From Thermoguttaceae bacterium (lineage in GTDB: Bacteria; Planctomycetota; Planctomycetia; Pirellulales; Thermoguttaceae), in the NCBI GenBank assembly GCA_017405595.1, contig JAFRAC010000015.1:124001-188000 (forward strand): a stretch of 64,000 bases of DNA, read 5' to 3'. The position numbers and the translations under genes are program-made. Below, piece by piece: positions 34,016-42,545 of the stretch (position 1 is the stretch's first letter; each line of letters opens with the position of its first letter). Under the pieces are notes generated by a model. That model did not search any database, had not been told where the DNA came from, and was given only the letters and a program-made list of their open reading frames with translations.

Positions 34016-35179
34016 TCAAACTCCGGTCAAGAAACTCTCGACAACCCGGCCGTCGACCAAGCGGATCACCCGGTCGGCATCCCGCGCCTGTTCCATATCG
34101 TGGGTTACCATAATTATAGTGAGTTTCTTCTCAGCGTTCAAGGACCGGAGAAGTTTAATTATCTCGACCGTCGTTTTCGAGTCGAGGTTTCCGGTCGGCT
34201 CATCAGCCAGAAGTACGCGGGGGTTCGTGATCAGCGCGCGGGCAATCGAGGTGCGCTGCATTTCGCCGCCCGAAAGTTCGTTCGGACGATGTTTCGTCCG
34301 GTGCGAAAGCCCGACAAGATCGAGGAGTTCGCCGGCGCGGGCGGCATATTCGCGCCGGCGCCGCAGGTAGCCGAAAAGAGAATGGCGCACCATCATCGGG
34401 GCGAGAACATTCTCGATCATGTTCATTTCGGGGATCAGATGATAAAACTGGAAGATCATCCCGATGTACCGGTTCCGCAGAAAGTCGCGGCGGCGGCTCG
34501 GCAGATTGTCGATCCGCTGTCCGTCGAAATGGACGGTTCCGGAATCGGGCACGTCGAGGGTTCCCATCAGGTGCAGAAGGGTGCTTTTGCCCGACCCGCT
34601 CTGGCCGACGATCGCCAGAAATTCCCCGTCCCGGACCCGGATATCGACCCCGTTGAGTACCGGAATATGGTTTTTCCCTTTCACGTACCCTTTATGGAGC
34701 TGGTTCACCTCCATGATGATCCCCCCCGAACCGGGCTCGGAGCGGATCCAGTCCCTTTCGTTCTGCGGAGTCCACTCGTCCGCCGGATCGCCGGGCGCGG
34801 GATCGGAATCCGCTCCGCCGGACGGCAGGGAGGCCCCGTCTTCCGGCGGCGGAAAAGCGCTTTCGGCAAGACGCAAATCGGGAAATGAAAGGGAAGGACA
34901 GGACCGCGCCGGTTTCGCCTCCTCCTTCGGCGAAAGGGACGAAAGTGTATAACGGCGGACCGAAAGCTCCTCGGTCCGGTTCAGGCCGCTGTGAAGGACG
35001 GCGCGCGGTTTCGGCGGTGAGGCGATGCCGGACGCAAGGTCGGCAGAAAGGCCTTCGTCCCCCCCCGGATACGAAAGCCCCATCGAGGAACTCAGCGGGT
35101 GTTTCGCGGCCGAGGTGACCATCCGCCTGTAGATTTCCGCGGTATCCTGGTTTTTTTTCGCTTTCTTCCTGCCAAACAT
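34016..35179 (-). CDS. LolD/MacB-type ABC transporter ATPase with 155-residue N-terminal extension
   Basis: 387 residues from ATG 35179. The ATPase domain begins at Met156 (MEVNQLHKGYVKG). Walker A is GQSGSGKST, the Q-loop FQFYHLIPEMN, the signature LSGGEMQR, Walker B VLLADEPTG and the H-loop THD. LolD with LolC/E extracts lipoproteins from the inner membrane for transfer to the outer membrane. The first 155 residues are Pro/Ser/Glu-rich and not part of the family. Met156 at 34714 could be an alternative start, but codon use in the extension looks protein-like. The LolC/E-like permease gene is 26 bases upstream. Confidence 0.85.
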   Translation of the reverse strand: MFGRKKAKKNQDTAEIYRRMVTSAAKHPLSSSMGLSYPGGDEGLSADLASGIASPPKPRAVLHSGLNRTEELSVRRYTLSSLSPKEEAKPARSCPSLSFPDLRLAESAFPPPEDGASLPSGGADSDPAPGDPADEWTPQNERDWIRSEPGSGGIIMEVNQLHKGYVKGKNHIPVLNGVDIRVRDGEFLAIVGQSGSGKSTLLHLMGTLDVPDSGTVHFDGQRIDNLPSRRRDFLRNRYIGMIFQFYHLIPEMNMIENVLAPMMVRHSLFGYLRRRREYAARAGELLDLVGLSHRTKHRPNELSGGEMQRTSIARALITNPRVLLADEPTGNLDSKTTVEIIKLLRSLNAEKKLTIIMVTHDMEQARDADRVIRLVDGRVVESFLTGV

Positions 35180-35205
35180 CGAAAAAATGCTCTCCCCTTC
35201 CCCGC

Positions 35206-36969
35206 TCAGACCCGAAGCGCGTCGACCGGCCGCAGACGCGCGGCGCGCAGCGCGGGAATCACGCCCGAAACGACCGCGATCAGAACCGAACCGACCACAA
35301 TCCAGACAACGGTCCACGGTTCGATGATTGCGGGTACCTCGTAAAAATTATAGACTTCCGGATTAAAGACGTCGTGCCCCATCACCTGAGAGAGCCAGGA
35401 GGCCAGCGTGTTAATGTGGCGGACAAAAACCATCCCCAGAATCAGCCCGAGTCCGGAACCGAGAAGGCCGAGCGCCAGCCCATAATAGAGAAAAATCTGC
35501 ATGACGCCGAACCCGCTCACGCCGAGCGATTTCAGAATGCCGATGTCTCGCGTCTTTTCGACCACCATCATGAAGAAGATCGCCAGAATGCCGAACCCGG
35601 CGACCGCGACGATCAGGAAGAGGAGGACGTTCAGGACTCCCAGCTCGATCGAAACGGCTTCAAGCATATTCGCCTGGGAATCGCGCCACGTGCGAATCAT
35701 GAACAGGTGCGAGGGGAACAGAGGAGACGACTGAAGCCTGTCCCGAAGCTGGTTGATATCGACGCCCGGTTTCGCCTTGATCAGAATGTTCGTCGCCATC
35801 CGTTTGCCGTCGGGGGCGATCATGTTGCGCATCTCCTGGAGCTTGTCGATCGGCACGAAGACGAAACTCTGGTCGTAGAGGACCATCCGCGACTCGTAAA
35901 GGTCGGTGACCGTAAAGCGGTCGGTCACAATCGACGGCATCGTGCGGTCGCTGCCGAGCGCCAGGCAGGAGATCGTCACATCGTCGCCCGGCACCACGAA
36001 GAGCGGTTCGCAGTAGCGCGTTTTGTTGGTGACCGGGTCGGGAACCTTGTACCGGTTGCCGCTCACCACGCCGATGCCGATAATCACGCCCGTATCCTGC
36101 TGGGCGGCCTTATCGAAATGGGGGGTGAACTCGTCGTATTCGTCGAGGGGGGAAGTTCCGGCCGAGCGGGGCTCGGTGGCGGGTTCCGGAGCCGGTTCGG
36201 GAGTCAGGTCGCTGATCTCGTCGTACTTGGGGGCGGCGGCAAGGCCGGCCAGCGCCGCCGCGTACGGGTTCATCGTTCCCGGCTGCATCATGGCCGCGGG
36301 AGTGGCGCGCTGCTGTTCGGCCAGCGGCGGGGCGTCGGCCACAAGCGGGTCGAAATCGGACTGGGGCGGCGGAAGATGACGGGCGACTTCCTTTTGGCGC
36401 TCTTTTTCCTCCTGGCGGTATTTCTCGTATTCGGCGTCTTTGCGCCGGTGTTTCCACCCCGCTTCCCCCAGAATCGGGCGGAGGACGCCCCGGTCCCCCG
36501 CCATGTGGTTCTGGATGTCGTACCCTTCCTCTTTGAGGGTGAACGACGTGTGCGCCCGGTTCTCGGGATGCTGCAGGTACTCGGCAAGAGCCGTGACCTT
36601 TTCCTGCGTTTCGGGGTCGATTCCGATCAGCTCGACCGGCTTGTTGATGACCTCGCCCGGCGCGATTTCGTAGTTGAGAAGAGCCTGGGTCGAAACGGTC
36701 GGCGTGACCGCCTCGACCATATCGCCCGCCGCCCGCCAGACGTCCTGGATCCGTGCGTCGGCATCTTCGATGCCGCGCAGGCTCGACCACGCGCTGATCG
36801 TCACGTCGGAAAGGGCGCCGTGCATCCGGTTTTCCATTTCGCGGGAAAAGCCGAGCATCACGGCGTTCACGACGATCATCGTCGCCACGCCGAGCGTGAC
36901 GCTGATCACACAGATCAGCGCAATGTAGCGCGTGAGCAGATAACGCCAGGTCAGAAGGAGTTTATACAT
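35206..36969 (-). CDS. LolC/LolE-like ABC transporter permease with large periplasmic insertion
   Basis: 587 residues, while LolC/E are about 400-415. One membrane segment is near residues 12-40 and three lie in the C-terminal 170 residues, the FtsX/MacB arrangement. The C-terminus has FMMVVEKTRDIGILKSLGVSG, the coupling-helix region of LolCDE/FtsX permeases. Residues ~165-295 are an extra, charged and Pro/Ala-rich stretch (RRKDAEYEKYRQEEKERQKE, then PEPAPEPATEP) placed in the periplasmic domain. Only one permease gene is present, so a homodimer with the LolD-like ATPase is likely. It is second in the operon, 50 bases after lysS. Confidence 0.83.
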   Translation of the reverse strand: MYKLLLTWRYLLTRYIALICVISVTLGVATMIVVNAVMLGFSREMENRMHGALSDVTISAWSSLRGIEDADARIQDVWRAAGDMVEAVTPTVSTQALLNYEIAPGEVINKPVELIGIDPETQEKVTALAEYLQHPENRAHTSFTLKEEGYDIQNHMAGDRGVLRPILGEAGWKHRRKDAEYEKYRQEEKERQKEVARHLPPPQSDFDPLVADAPPLAEQQRATPAAMMQPGTMNPYAAALAGLAAAPKYDEISDLTPEPAPEPATEPRSAGTSPLDEYDEFTPHFDKAAQQDTGVIIGIGVVSGNRYKVPDPVTNKTRYCEPLFVVPGDDVTISCLALGSDRTMPSIVTDRFTVTDLYESRMVLYDQSFVFVPIDKLQEMRNMIAPDGKRMATNILIKAKPGVDINQLRDRLQSSPLFPSHLFMIRTWRDSQANMLEAVSIELGVLNVLLFLIVAVAGFGILAIFFMMVVEKTRDIGILKSLGVSGFGVMQIFLYYGLALGLLGSGLGLILGMVFVRHINTLASWLSQVMGHDVFNPEVYNFYEVPAIIEPWTVVWIVVGSVLIAVVSGVIPALRAARLRPVDALRV

Positions 36970-37019
36970 ACTTCCTGTTACGCTTCGTCGGACAAATCCG
37001 TGTCCCGCGATCGGGCGGT

Positions 37020-38570
37020 TTACCCGTTAAACTTTTCCGGCCGCAGCAGCGGGAAGAGGATCACTTCCCGAATGCTGGTTGTGTTTGTCAGGATCATCAC
37101 GAGCCGGTCGATGCCGATCCCCAGCCCGCCCGCCGGCGGCATTCCGTGGCGGAGCGCCCGGATGAAGTCGTGGTCCATCTTCGCCATCGAATCTTCCTCT
37201 TTCTGGCCGGAGAGCTGCTTGCGGAAAAGCTCTTCCTGCAGATCGGGGTCGTTCAGTTCGGTATAGGCGTTCGCCAGTTCCATTCCGTTAATGAACAGCT
37301 CAAACCGTTCGGCGATCGCGGGATTGTTCCGCTTCCGTTTCGTCAGCGGGCAGATGCTCGCCGGGTAGTCGGTCACGAAGACCGGCCCTTCGAGCGCGTC
37401 TTCGACCTTCTCTTCAAAAACTTCGTTGAGAATGACGTCCGGGTCTTTCTGGTCGAGGTCTTCCAGGCCGAGCGTAGCGGCGTACGCCTTGACCGCGGCG
37501 CGGTCGGCGGGATCGACCCCGGTTTTTTCCTGAAAGAGCTCGAAGTAGGTACGGCGCGCGAACGGGGGGGTGAAATCGAACTGCTTTCCGCCCCACTCGA
37601 TTTTGAAGCTCTTGCCGATCGCCTGAATGGCGTCGACGATGATCTTTTCGGTAATGTCCATCATCGAACGGTAATCGCCGTACGCCTGATAGAGTTCCAT
37701 CATCGTGAACTCGGGATTGTGGGTCTGGTCGATTCCCTCGTTCCGGTAGACGCGGCCGATTTCATAAACACGTTCCATCCCGCCGACCAGCAGACGCTTC
37801 AGATGCAGTTCGAGCGCAATACGCATGTAGAGCGGAATGTCGAGCGCGTTATGGTGCGTCATGAACGGGCGGGCGGCGGCGCCCCCCGCCACGGCGTGAA
37901 GGGTCGGCCCTTCGACCTCGACGAACCCTTCCCCGCCGAGCGTCTTGCGGATCGACGAAATGATGCGGGTGCGGTCGAGCATCCGGGCCATCACGCCTTC
38001 AGTGTGGACGAGGTCCATGTAGCGGAGACGGCTGCGGAGTTCCGGATCGGAAAGGCCGCTGTGCTTGTCGGGAGGGGTTTCGATCGACTTGCTGAGGAAC
38101 GTCAGATCCGAGGCGAAGACGGTCAGCTCGCCCTTCTGCGTCTTTTTGAACTCGCCGTCGATTCCGACCAGGTCGCCCAGGTCAAAGCAGAGCGCCAGGT
38201 TCCAGTTCTCTTCGCCGACCTGGTTCTTTCCGATCAGGATTTGGATTTGGCCCGTCCAGTCGCGGATCGTCAGAAAGATGAGTTTCCCCTGGCGGCGCTG
38301 AAGGATGATGCGGCCCGCAACACGGACGGTGGGGCCGGACATCGGGATTTCGGGTTTACGCCACTGCTGCTGGCCTTCGGGCGGCGGAGGCGGTGCGACC
38401 GGTTCGCCGACCACAATTTCGCCCTCGCGCGCGCGAACCGACCCGATCGACATCTGACCGTCGAACCGGCCGCCCCACGGGTCGATTCCCATTTCGATGA
38501 TTTTACGCAGCTTTTCGCGGCGCGAAGCTTCCAGAACCACTCCGGTGCCGCCCGATTCCTCTTTCGCCAT
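37020..38570 (-). CDS. lysS: Lysyl-tRNA synthetase, class II
   Basis: 516 residues from ATG 38570. It charges tRNA-Lys with lysine using ATP. The N-terminal OB-fold anticodon-binding domain (TVRVAGRIILQRRQGKLIFL) is followed by class II motifs: motif 1 near the FVEVEGPTLH segment, motif 2 YEIGRVYRNEGIDQTHNPEF, motif 3 GGLGIGIDRLVMILT. No clear ribosome site precedes the ATG, which follows a promoter leader of about 90 bases. A short Pro-rich insertion (PPPPPEGQQQ) lies near residue 70. It is the first gene of the lysS - lol - ilvE - queF - EEP operon. Confidence 0.95.
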   Translation of the reverse strand: MAKEESGGTGVVLEASRREKLRKIIEMGIDPWGGRFDGQMSIGSVRAREGEIVVGEPVAPPPPPEGQQQWRKPEIPMSGPTVRVAGRIILQRRQGKLIFLTIRDWTGQIQILIGKNQVGEENWNLALCFDLGDLVGIDGEFKKTQKGELTVFASDLTFLSKSIETPPDKHSGLSDPELRSRLRYMDLVHTEGVMARMLDRTRIISSIRKTLGGEGFVEVEGPTLHAVAGGAAARPFMTHHNALDIPLYMRIALELHLKRLLVGGMERVYEIGRVYRNEGIDQTHNPEFTMMELYQAYGDYRSMMDITEKIIVDAIQAIGKSFKIEWGGKQFDFTPPFARRTYFELFQEKTGVDPADRAAVKAYAATLGLEDLDQKDPDVILNEVFEEKVEDALEGPVFVTDYPASICPLTKRKRNNPAIAERFELFINGMELANAYTELNDPDLQEELFRKQLSGQKEEDSMAKMDHDFIRALRHGMPPAGGLGIGIDRLVMILTNTTSIREVILFPLLRPEKFNG

Positions 38571-38665
38571 GACTATTTCGATATTTTTTGCTTGGATTTT
38601 TTGTTTACGGACCACGAAAACGGGCCCCCTCTGCCCATATCCAGAGAGAACCTCCCATCTTGTTT

Positions 38666-38694
38666 ATTTTGACAAAAAAAACGCTTTTCGTCAA
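38666..38694 (-). promoter_or_regulatory. Predicted promoter of the lysS operon
   Basis: Minus strand TTGACG (38694-38689), 17-base spacer, CAAAAT (38671-38666), about 90 bases before lysS. Confidence 0.6.
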
Positions 38695-38752
38695 TCCCGT
38701 TTCGGCGCGGCCGCGCCCGCCGCGAGCGGGAAATCCGCGCCCGTTTTCTCCC

Positions 38753-38781
38753 TTTACAAAACGGGGGCGGAATGTTTAATA
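38753..38781 (+). promoter_or_regulatory. Predicted promoter of the second BON-domain gene
   Basis: TTTACA (38753-38758), 17-base spacer, TTAATA (38776-38781; TAATAT one base on), about 60 bases before the ATG at 38843. Confidence 0.6.
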
Positions 38782-38842
38782 TAGGCGTTATACGAAAGAC
38801 TACGGTGCCGGGCCCTGTGCGGTGCCGGGAAAGGGCAGCTCC

Positions 38843-39541
38843 ATGAAACGATTTCCGCATTTCCGCCTTCGGCGAAGCCGCATAACCGGTATTTTTTTAC
38901 TCGTTTGCGCGTTTTGCCCATTTTCAGCTCTGACGGCTCAGCAGTCCGAAACCGCCGCGTCGCTCGGTCTGGGGACTTCGCGGTTCGATTCGGGTTATTC
39001 CCCGATTGTGATCAGCCACACGACGATCGTTCCCGGAACCCCGTTCAATGTGAAACCGACGATGGACAACCTGATTTCCACGTCGAAAACGTCGATGGGG
39101 GGGATCCTCACCCGGTTCAACACGAGCAACTTCGGCCAGATTTTCAACGGTCCCGCCATACCCGCCGCGCCCGCCGCGACTTCGGCGATCGCCCGAAAAG
39201 CGCCTCCCCCGCCGGCCCCCCCCGCGGTCGTCCCCGGAAACCAGCCTTATCCTCCGCGCCTTGTCCTTGACGAGGATTTTCCCCAAACCCGGGAATCGGT
39301 CGACTTCGATACGCGGGAGAAGATCGAGCAGATCACCAAGGAGATTCTCGCGCGGAACAACGACCTGTACAGCACCTGCCGTGTCGGCTTTGACTATGAG
39401 GGGAGAACGGTCACCCTGCGGGGCAACGTCGATTCGGCCTATGTCGCCGACCTGATCGCGCTGGCGGTCGAAATGGAACCGGGCATCGACCGTGTTGTGA
39501 ACGAACTGGCCGTGCCCGACGAAGAGCTTTCGGAACCGTAA
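38843..39541 (+). CDS. Secreted BON-domain protein, second copy type
   Basis: 232 residues from ATG 38843. A long basic N-terminus (KRFPHFRLRRSR) precedes a hydrophobic stretch ending near ALTAQQ, a signal peptide. Residues 30-140 are low in recognisable content and end in a Pro/Ala-rich linker. The last ~75 residues form a BON domain (EILARNNDLYSTCRVGFDYE, VTLRGNVDSAYVADLIALAV, GIDRVVNELAV). It shares only the domain with the protein at 23715-24656. It stands alone between lysS and the CMD operon. Confidence 0.78.
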   Translation: MKRFPHFRLRRSRITGIFLLVCAFCPFSALTAQQSETAASLGLGTSRFDSGYSPIVISHTTIVPGTPFNVKPTMDNLISTSKTSMGGILTRFNTSNFGQIFNGPAIPAAPAATSAIARKAPPPPAPPAVVPGNQPYPPRLVLDEDFPQTRESVDFDTREKIEQITKEILARNNDLYSTCRVGFDYEGRTVTLRGNVDSAYVADLIALAVEMEPGIDRVVNELAVPDEELSEP

Positions 39542-39645
39542 AAATGCCGGCGGCGCCCGCCCGGGGAGCGCCGGGCGGGGCAAGGGATTCTCCTCGTATA
39601 GTATTGATAATAAACGGGTCTTTTCAGCGGGTCTGAATTAAAAAG

Positions 39646-39752
39646 TGCATATTTGTATGCAGAAAAAGTGCTTTTCTGCATAGAAAACCGAGGATTTTAT
39701 GCATAAACGGGTGGACTTTCTGCATAAAAGGCGGCGCGCTTATATGCAGAAA
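39646..39752. promoter_or_regulatory. Cluster of TTTCTGCATA boxes
   Basis: Within 107 bases there are TGCATA at 39646-39651, TATGCAGAAAA at 39656-39666 facing TTTTCTGCATA at 39672-39682 (a perfect 11-bp inverted repeat with 5-base gap), the palindrome TTTATGCATAAA at 39696-39707, TTTCTGCATAAA at 39717-39728 and TATGCAGAAA at 39743-39752. The array sits just upstream of a good promoter for the CMD - cupin - hydrolase operon. It looks like a multi-site operator for one regulator. No regulator gene lies next to it. Confidence 0.6.
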
Positions 39753-39774
39753 TGAACGGACGCGGCCCGGTTCG

Positions 39775-39803
39775 TTGAAACCGCGCCTCCTTTCTGTTAG
39801 ACT
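39775..39803 (+). promoter_or_regulatory. Predicted promoter of the CMD - cupin - hydrolase operon
   Basis: TTGAAA (39775-39780), 17-base spacer, TAGACT (39798-39803), about 50 bases before the first ATG. Confidence 0.6.
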
Positions 39804-39859
39804 CGGAGTGTGTCGGCATTTATGAAACTGAATTTCCCTTCTGAAAGGAAAAAACAACA

Positions 39860-40204
39860 ATGACCGAGAAAATCGTCCAGACCGCGGGCCGGAAAGCGCT
39901 CGGGGAGTTCGCCCCGGAATTCGCCCATTTCAACGACGACATCCTTTTCGGCGAGAACTGGAACAACCCGGACCTCGACCTGAAGACCCGGAGTCTGATT
40001 ACGGTGGTTGCCCTCGTGGCGCAGGGGATTACCGACACCTCGCTGAAATTCCATATCATTAACGCCAGGACTCACGGCGTTACCCGCAGGGAGATGGCCG
40101 CCGCCATTACCCACACGGCGTTTTACGCCGGCTGGCCGAAAGCGTGGGCAGCGTTCAATATCGCCAAAGACGTTTACGCGCAGAACGAGGAGACCCGGTC
40201 ATGA
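39860..40204 (+). CDS. Carboxymuconolactone decarboxylase (CMD) family protein
   Basis: 114 residues. An all-helical CMD/AhpD-fold protein: SLITVVALVAQGITDTSLKFHI then THGVTRREMAAAITHTAFYAG are the family core. Members include gamma-carboxymuconolactone decarboxylase and peroxidase-like enzymes. The CxxC pair of AhpD peroxidases is absent, so a decarboxylase or unknown role is favoured. It overlaps the next gene by four bases (ATGA), and CMD-cupin pairs are common in bacteria. Confidence 0.87.
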   Translation: MTEKIVQTAGRKALGEFAPEFAHFNDDILFGENWNNPDLDLKTRSLITVVALVAQGITDTSLKFHIINARTHGVTRREMAAAITHTAFYAGWPKAWAAFNIAKDVYAQNEETRS

Positions 40205-40638
40205 AATACCGAAACCGCGAAGATTTTGAAAAGAGGAACATGTTCGGCACCGGACAGCCGAACACCGGTTACGCGAAATATTTCATCGGCGAGAGTTTTC
40301 TCAATCCGCTGACCGATTTCCGGGCCGGCGAACTCCCCCTTTTCAATGTGACGTTCGAGCCCGGATGCCGGAACAACTGGCATACCCACCTTGCCGACAG
40401 CGGCGGCGGTCAGATTCTGATCTGCACCGCCGGCGAGGGCTGGTATCAGGCAGAAGGCGAACCGGCGGCCGGGCTGAAAGAAGGTTCGGTCGTCGTGATT
40501 CCCGCCGGTGTCAGGCACTGGCACGGCGCCAAAAAAGATTCCTGGTTTTCGCATATCGCCCTGGAGGTCCCGGGCGAGAATTGCCGAACCGAGTGGTTCG
40601 AGCCGCTCGACGATGAACTTTACGCGCAGCTTGACTGA
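40201..40638 (+). CDS. Cupin-domain protein
   Basis: 145 residues. A single cupin barrel with motif 1 NNWHTHLADSGGGQILICTAGEG and motif 2 GSVVVIPAGVRHWHGA, giving the His ligands for a metal ion. The acceptor role is unknown; such small cupins travel with CMD proteins and alpha/beta hydrolases. The start is set by the ATGA overlap with the CMD gene; a longer frame from 40144 lies inside the CMD gene and is unlikely. Confidence 0.88.
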   Translation: MKYRNREDFEKRNMFGTGQPNTGYAKYFIGESFLNPLTDFRAGELPLFNVTFEPGCRNNWHTHLADSGGGQILICTAGEGWYQAEGEPAAGLKEGSVVVIPAGVRHWHGAKKDSWFSHIALEVPGENCRTEWFEPLDDELYAQLD

Positions 40639-40670
40639 AACATAACCCCCAGAAGAAAAAGGAACAGAGT

Positions 40671-41651
40671 ATGAAAGACGCGGATTTAATTCTCGGCATG
40701 GAATGGGACAAGACCTTCGACCGGAGCGATAAGGTTCTCCACTGCAAAATCACCTTTCACAACCGCTACGGCATCACCCTGGCGGCGGACATGTACACGC
40801 CGAAAGGGGGAACCGCCCCGTTCCCGGCAATCGCGGTCTGCGGCCCGTTCGGCGCGGTCAAGGAACAGTGCAGCGGCCTCTACGCGCAGGAGATGGCAAA
40901 ACGCGGTTTTCTGACGATCGCGTTCGACCCTTCCTACTGCGGCGAAAGCGGCGGCGAACCCCGCTATGTGGCCTCGCCCGACATCAACACCGAAGACTTC
41001 TGTGCCGCGGTCGATTTCCTCTCGGTTCAGGACATGGTCGATCCCGAAAAGGTCAGCATTCTGGGAATCTGCGGCTGGGGCGGGATGGCGGTCAACGCCG
41101 CGGCAGTCGATCCCCGGATCAAGGCAACCGTCGCCTCGACTTCGTATGACATGAGCCGCGTAACATCCTGCGGGTATTTCGACGCCAACGGCGAAGATGT
41201 CCGCGATACGATGCGGAAAGACCTTGCCGCCCAGCGGACCGCCGATTACCGGAGTGGCGAGTACAAACTGGCGGGTGCGCTTCCGGCACCCGAAGAGCTC
41301 GATAAGGACGCTCCCTTTTTCGTCAAGGATTACGTCAGTTACTACAAGACCGACCGCGGCTATCATCCCCGTTCGCTCAACTCGAACGGCGGCTGGAACG
41401 TGACCTCGGCGATTTCGTTCCTGAACATGCCCCTGGAATCATACGCCGGGGAGATCAAAAACGCAGTCCTTCTGGTTCACGGCGAAAAGGCGCATTCCCG
41501 CTATTTCAGCGAAGATATCTTCAAGAAGCTCAAGGGCGAAAACAAAAAGCTCTTGATCGTGCCCGGCGCGGTTCATACCGACCTGTATGACAAGGTTGAT
41601 GTGATCCCGTTCGATGAAATCGAGGCGTTTATCAGAAAGGCGATATCGTAG
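40671..41651 (+). CDS. Alpha/beta hydrolase, dienelactone-hydrolase-like
   Basis: 326 residues. The nucleophile elbow is ILGICGWGGMAVN near residue 143, with Cys where most hydrolases have Ser, as in dienelactone hydrolase. The acid and His would be in VLLVHGEKAHSRYFSEDI and VPGAVHTDLYDK near the end. No signal peptide. It resembles the YcjY-like hydrolases of gut bacteria, whose substrates are mostly unknown. It is 32 bases after the cupin gene, completing a three-gene operon. Confidence 0.83.
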   Translation: MKDADLILGMEWDKTFDRSDKVLHCKITFHNRYGITLAADMYTPKGGTAPFPAIAVCGPFGAVKEQCSGLYAQEMAKRGFLTIAFDPSYCGESGGEPRYVASPDINTEDFCAAVDFLSVQDMVDPEKVSILGICGWGGMAVNAAAVDPRIKATVASTSYDMSRVTSCGYFDANGEDVRDTMRKDLAAQRTADYRSGEYKLAGALPAPEELDKDAPFFVKDYVSYYKTDRGYHPRSLNSNGGWNVTSAISFLNMPLESYAGEIKNAVLLVHGEKAHSRYFSEDIFKKLKGENKKLLIVPGAVHTDLYDKVDVIPFDEIEAFIRKAIS

Positions 41652-41822
41652 TCAAGCGAACACACAGCACAGAAAGAATGCCCCTCATCCGGCGATAAAT
41701 CTCCGGCGCGAACCGGAACCGTTCCAAAGAGATGAAAGCGCCGGAGTACTCAAGTTTCCGGAATGCTCCTAAACCCTAAAGTTTTCAGAAAGTCCGGATA
41801 AATCATTCAAAAGGTGATCACG

Positions 41823-42545
41823 ATGAAAAAATCAGCCGTAAACACTCTGTTCGGGATCTTGGCGCTTGCCGCGCTGCTGTTATCGTCGTGCGACAGGAAC
41901 GCGCCGAACGAAGAAAGCACACAGCCGCAGGGGAACGAAACAGCCGCAGCGCGGTCTGAAGCTGTTGATCTTCCAGTCGAGTCCGAACAAAACGACGGCG
42001 CCGGAGTTTCGGAACCGGTTTCCGCGGCCGGAACGGAACCCGCAGAATCCGGTACTTCAGAAGAAACTCCGGAGAAGGCCGGCGGCGCGGTTCTCATCGT
42101 TTATTTCTCGCATACGGGAAACACAAAGCCGGTTGCGGAATATATCCAGGGACTTGTCGGCGGCGATCTGGTCCGGCTCGAACCGGCCAGTCCCTATCCG
42201 GAAGGGTATTCGGCCGCGCTCGACCCGGCGAAACAGGAACAGCGGGAAAACGCCCGGCCGAAGCTCAAAACCTCGATCGAGCATTTTGATTCCTATGAAA
42301 CTGTCTATCTCGGCTATCCGATCTGGTGGGGAACGGTCCCCATGCTGATCAATACGTTCCTCGAATCGTATGATTTTTCCGGCAAAACGGTTGTCCCGTT
42401 CGCGACGAGCGGCGGGACGGGTATCTCGCAAAGCATTCAGGATATCCGAAGCGAGGTTCCGGACGCCGAAGTGAAAGACGGACTGCTCGTGAAGAACAAC
42501 AAGGATATTATTCCGTGGCTGCGGAAGCTGGGACTGTATGAATGA
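41823..42545 (+). CDS. Flavodoxin-domain lipoprotein
   Basis: 240 residues from ATG 41823 (AAGG eight bases upstream; the frame opens with GTG at 41814). The N-terminus is a lipoprotein signal with lipobox LLSSC at about 20-24, then a Glu/Ser/Ala-rich linker to residue ~88. The flavodoxin domain has the FMN phosphate loop IVYFSHTGNTK and the loop GYPIWWGTVPM. A lipid-anchored flavodoxin outside the cytoplasm would be a one- or two-electron carrier for an envelope redox chain. It overlaps the DUF4405 gene by four bases. Confidence 0.88.
   Translation: MKKSAVNTLFGILALAALLLSSCDRNAPNEESTQPQGNETAAARSEAVDLPVESEQNDGAGVSEPVSAAGTEPAESGTSEETPEKAGGAVLIVYFSHTGNTKPVAEYIQGLVGGDLVRLEPASPYPEGYSAALDPAKQEQRENARPKLKTSIEHFDSYETVYLGYPIWWGTVPMLINTFLESYDFSGKTVVPFATSGGTGISQSIQDIRSEVPDAEVKDGLLVKNNKDIIPWLRKLGLYE

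Noticed and set aside
39646-39752. A CRISPR array as explanation for the TTTCTGCATA repeats
   Set aside because: The boxes are only about 10 bases, in both orientations and unevenly spaced, with no cas genes.
39624-39860. A 78-codon minus-strand frame over the TTTCTGCATA boxes
   Set aside because: The sequence is dominated by the repeated boxes; the frame has no ribosome site and a start opposite the next gene's start.
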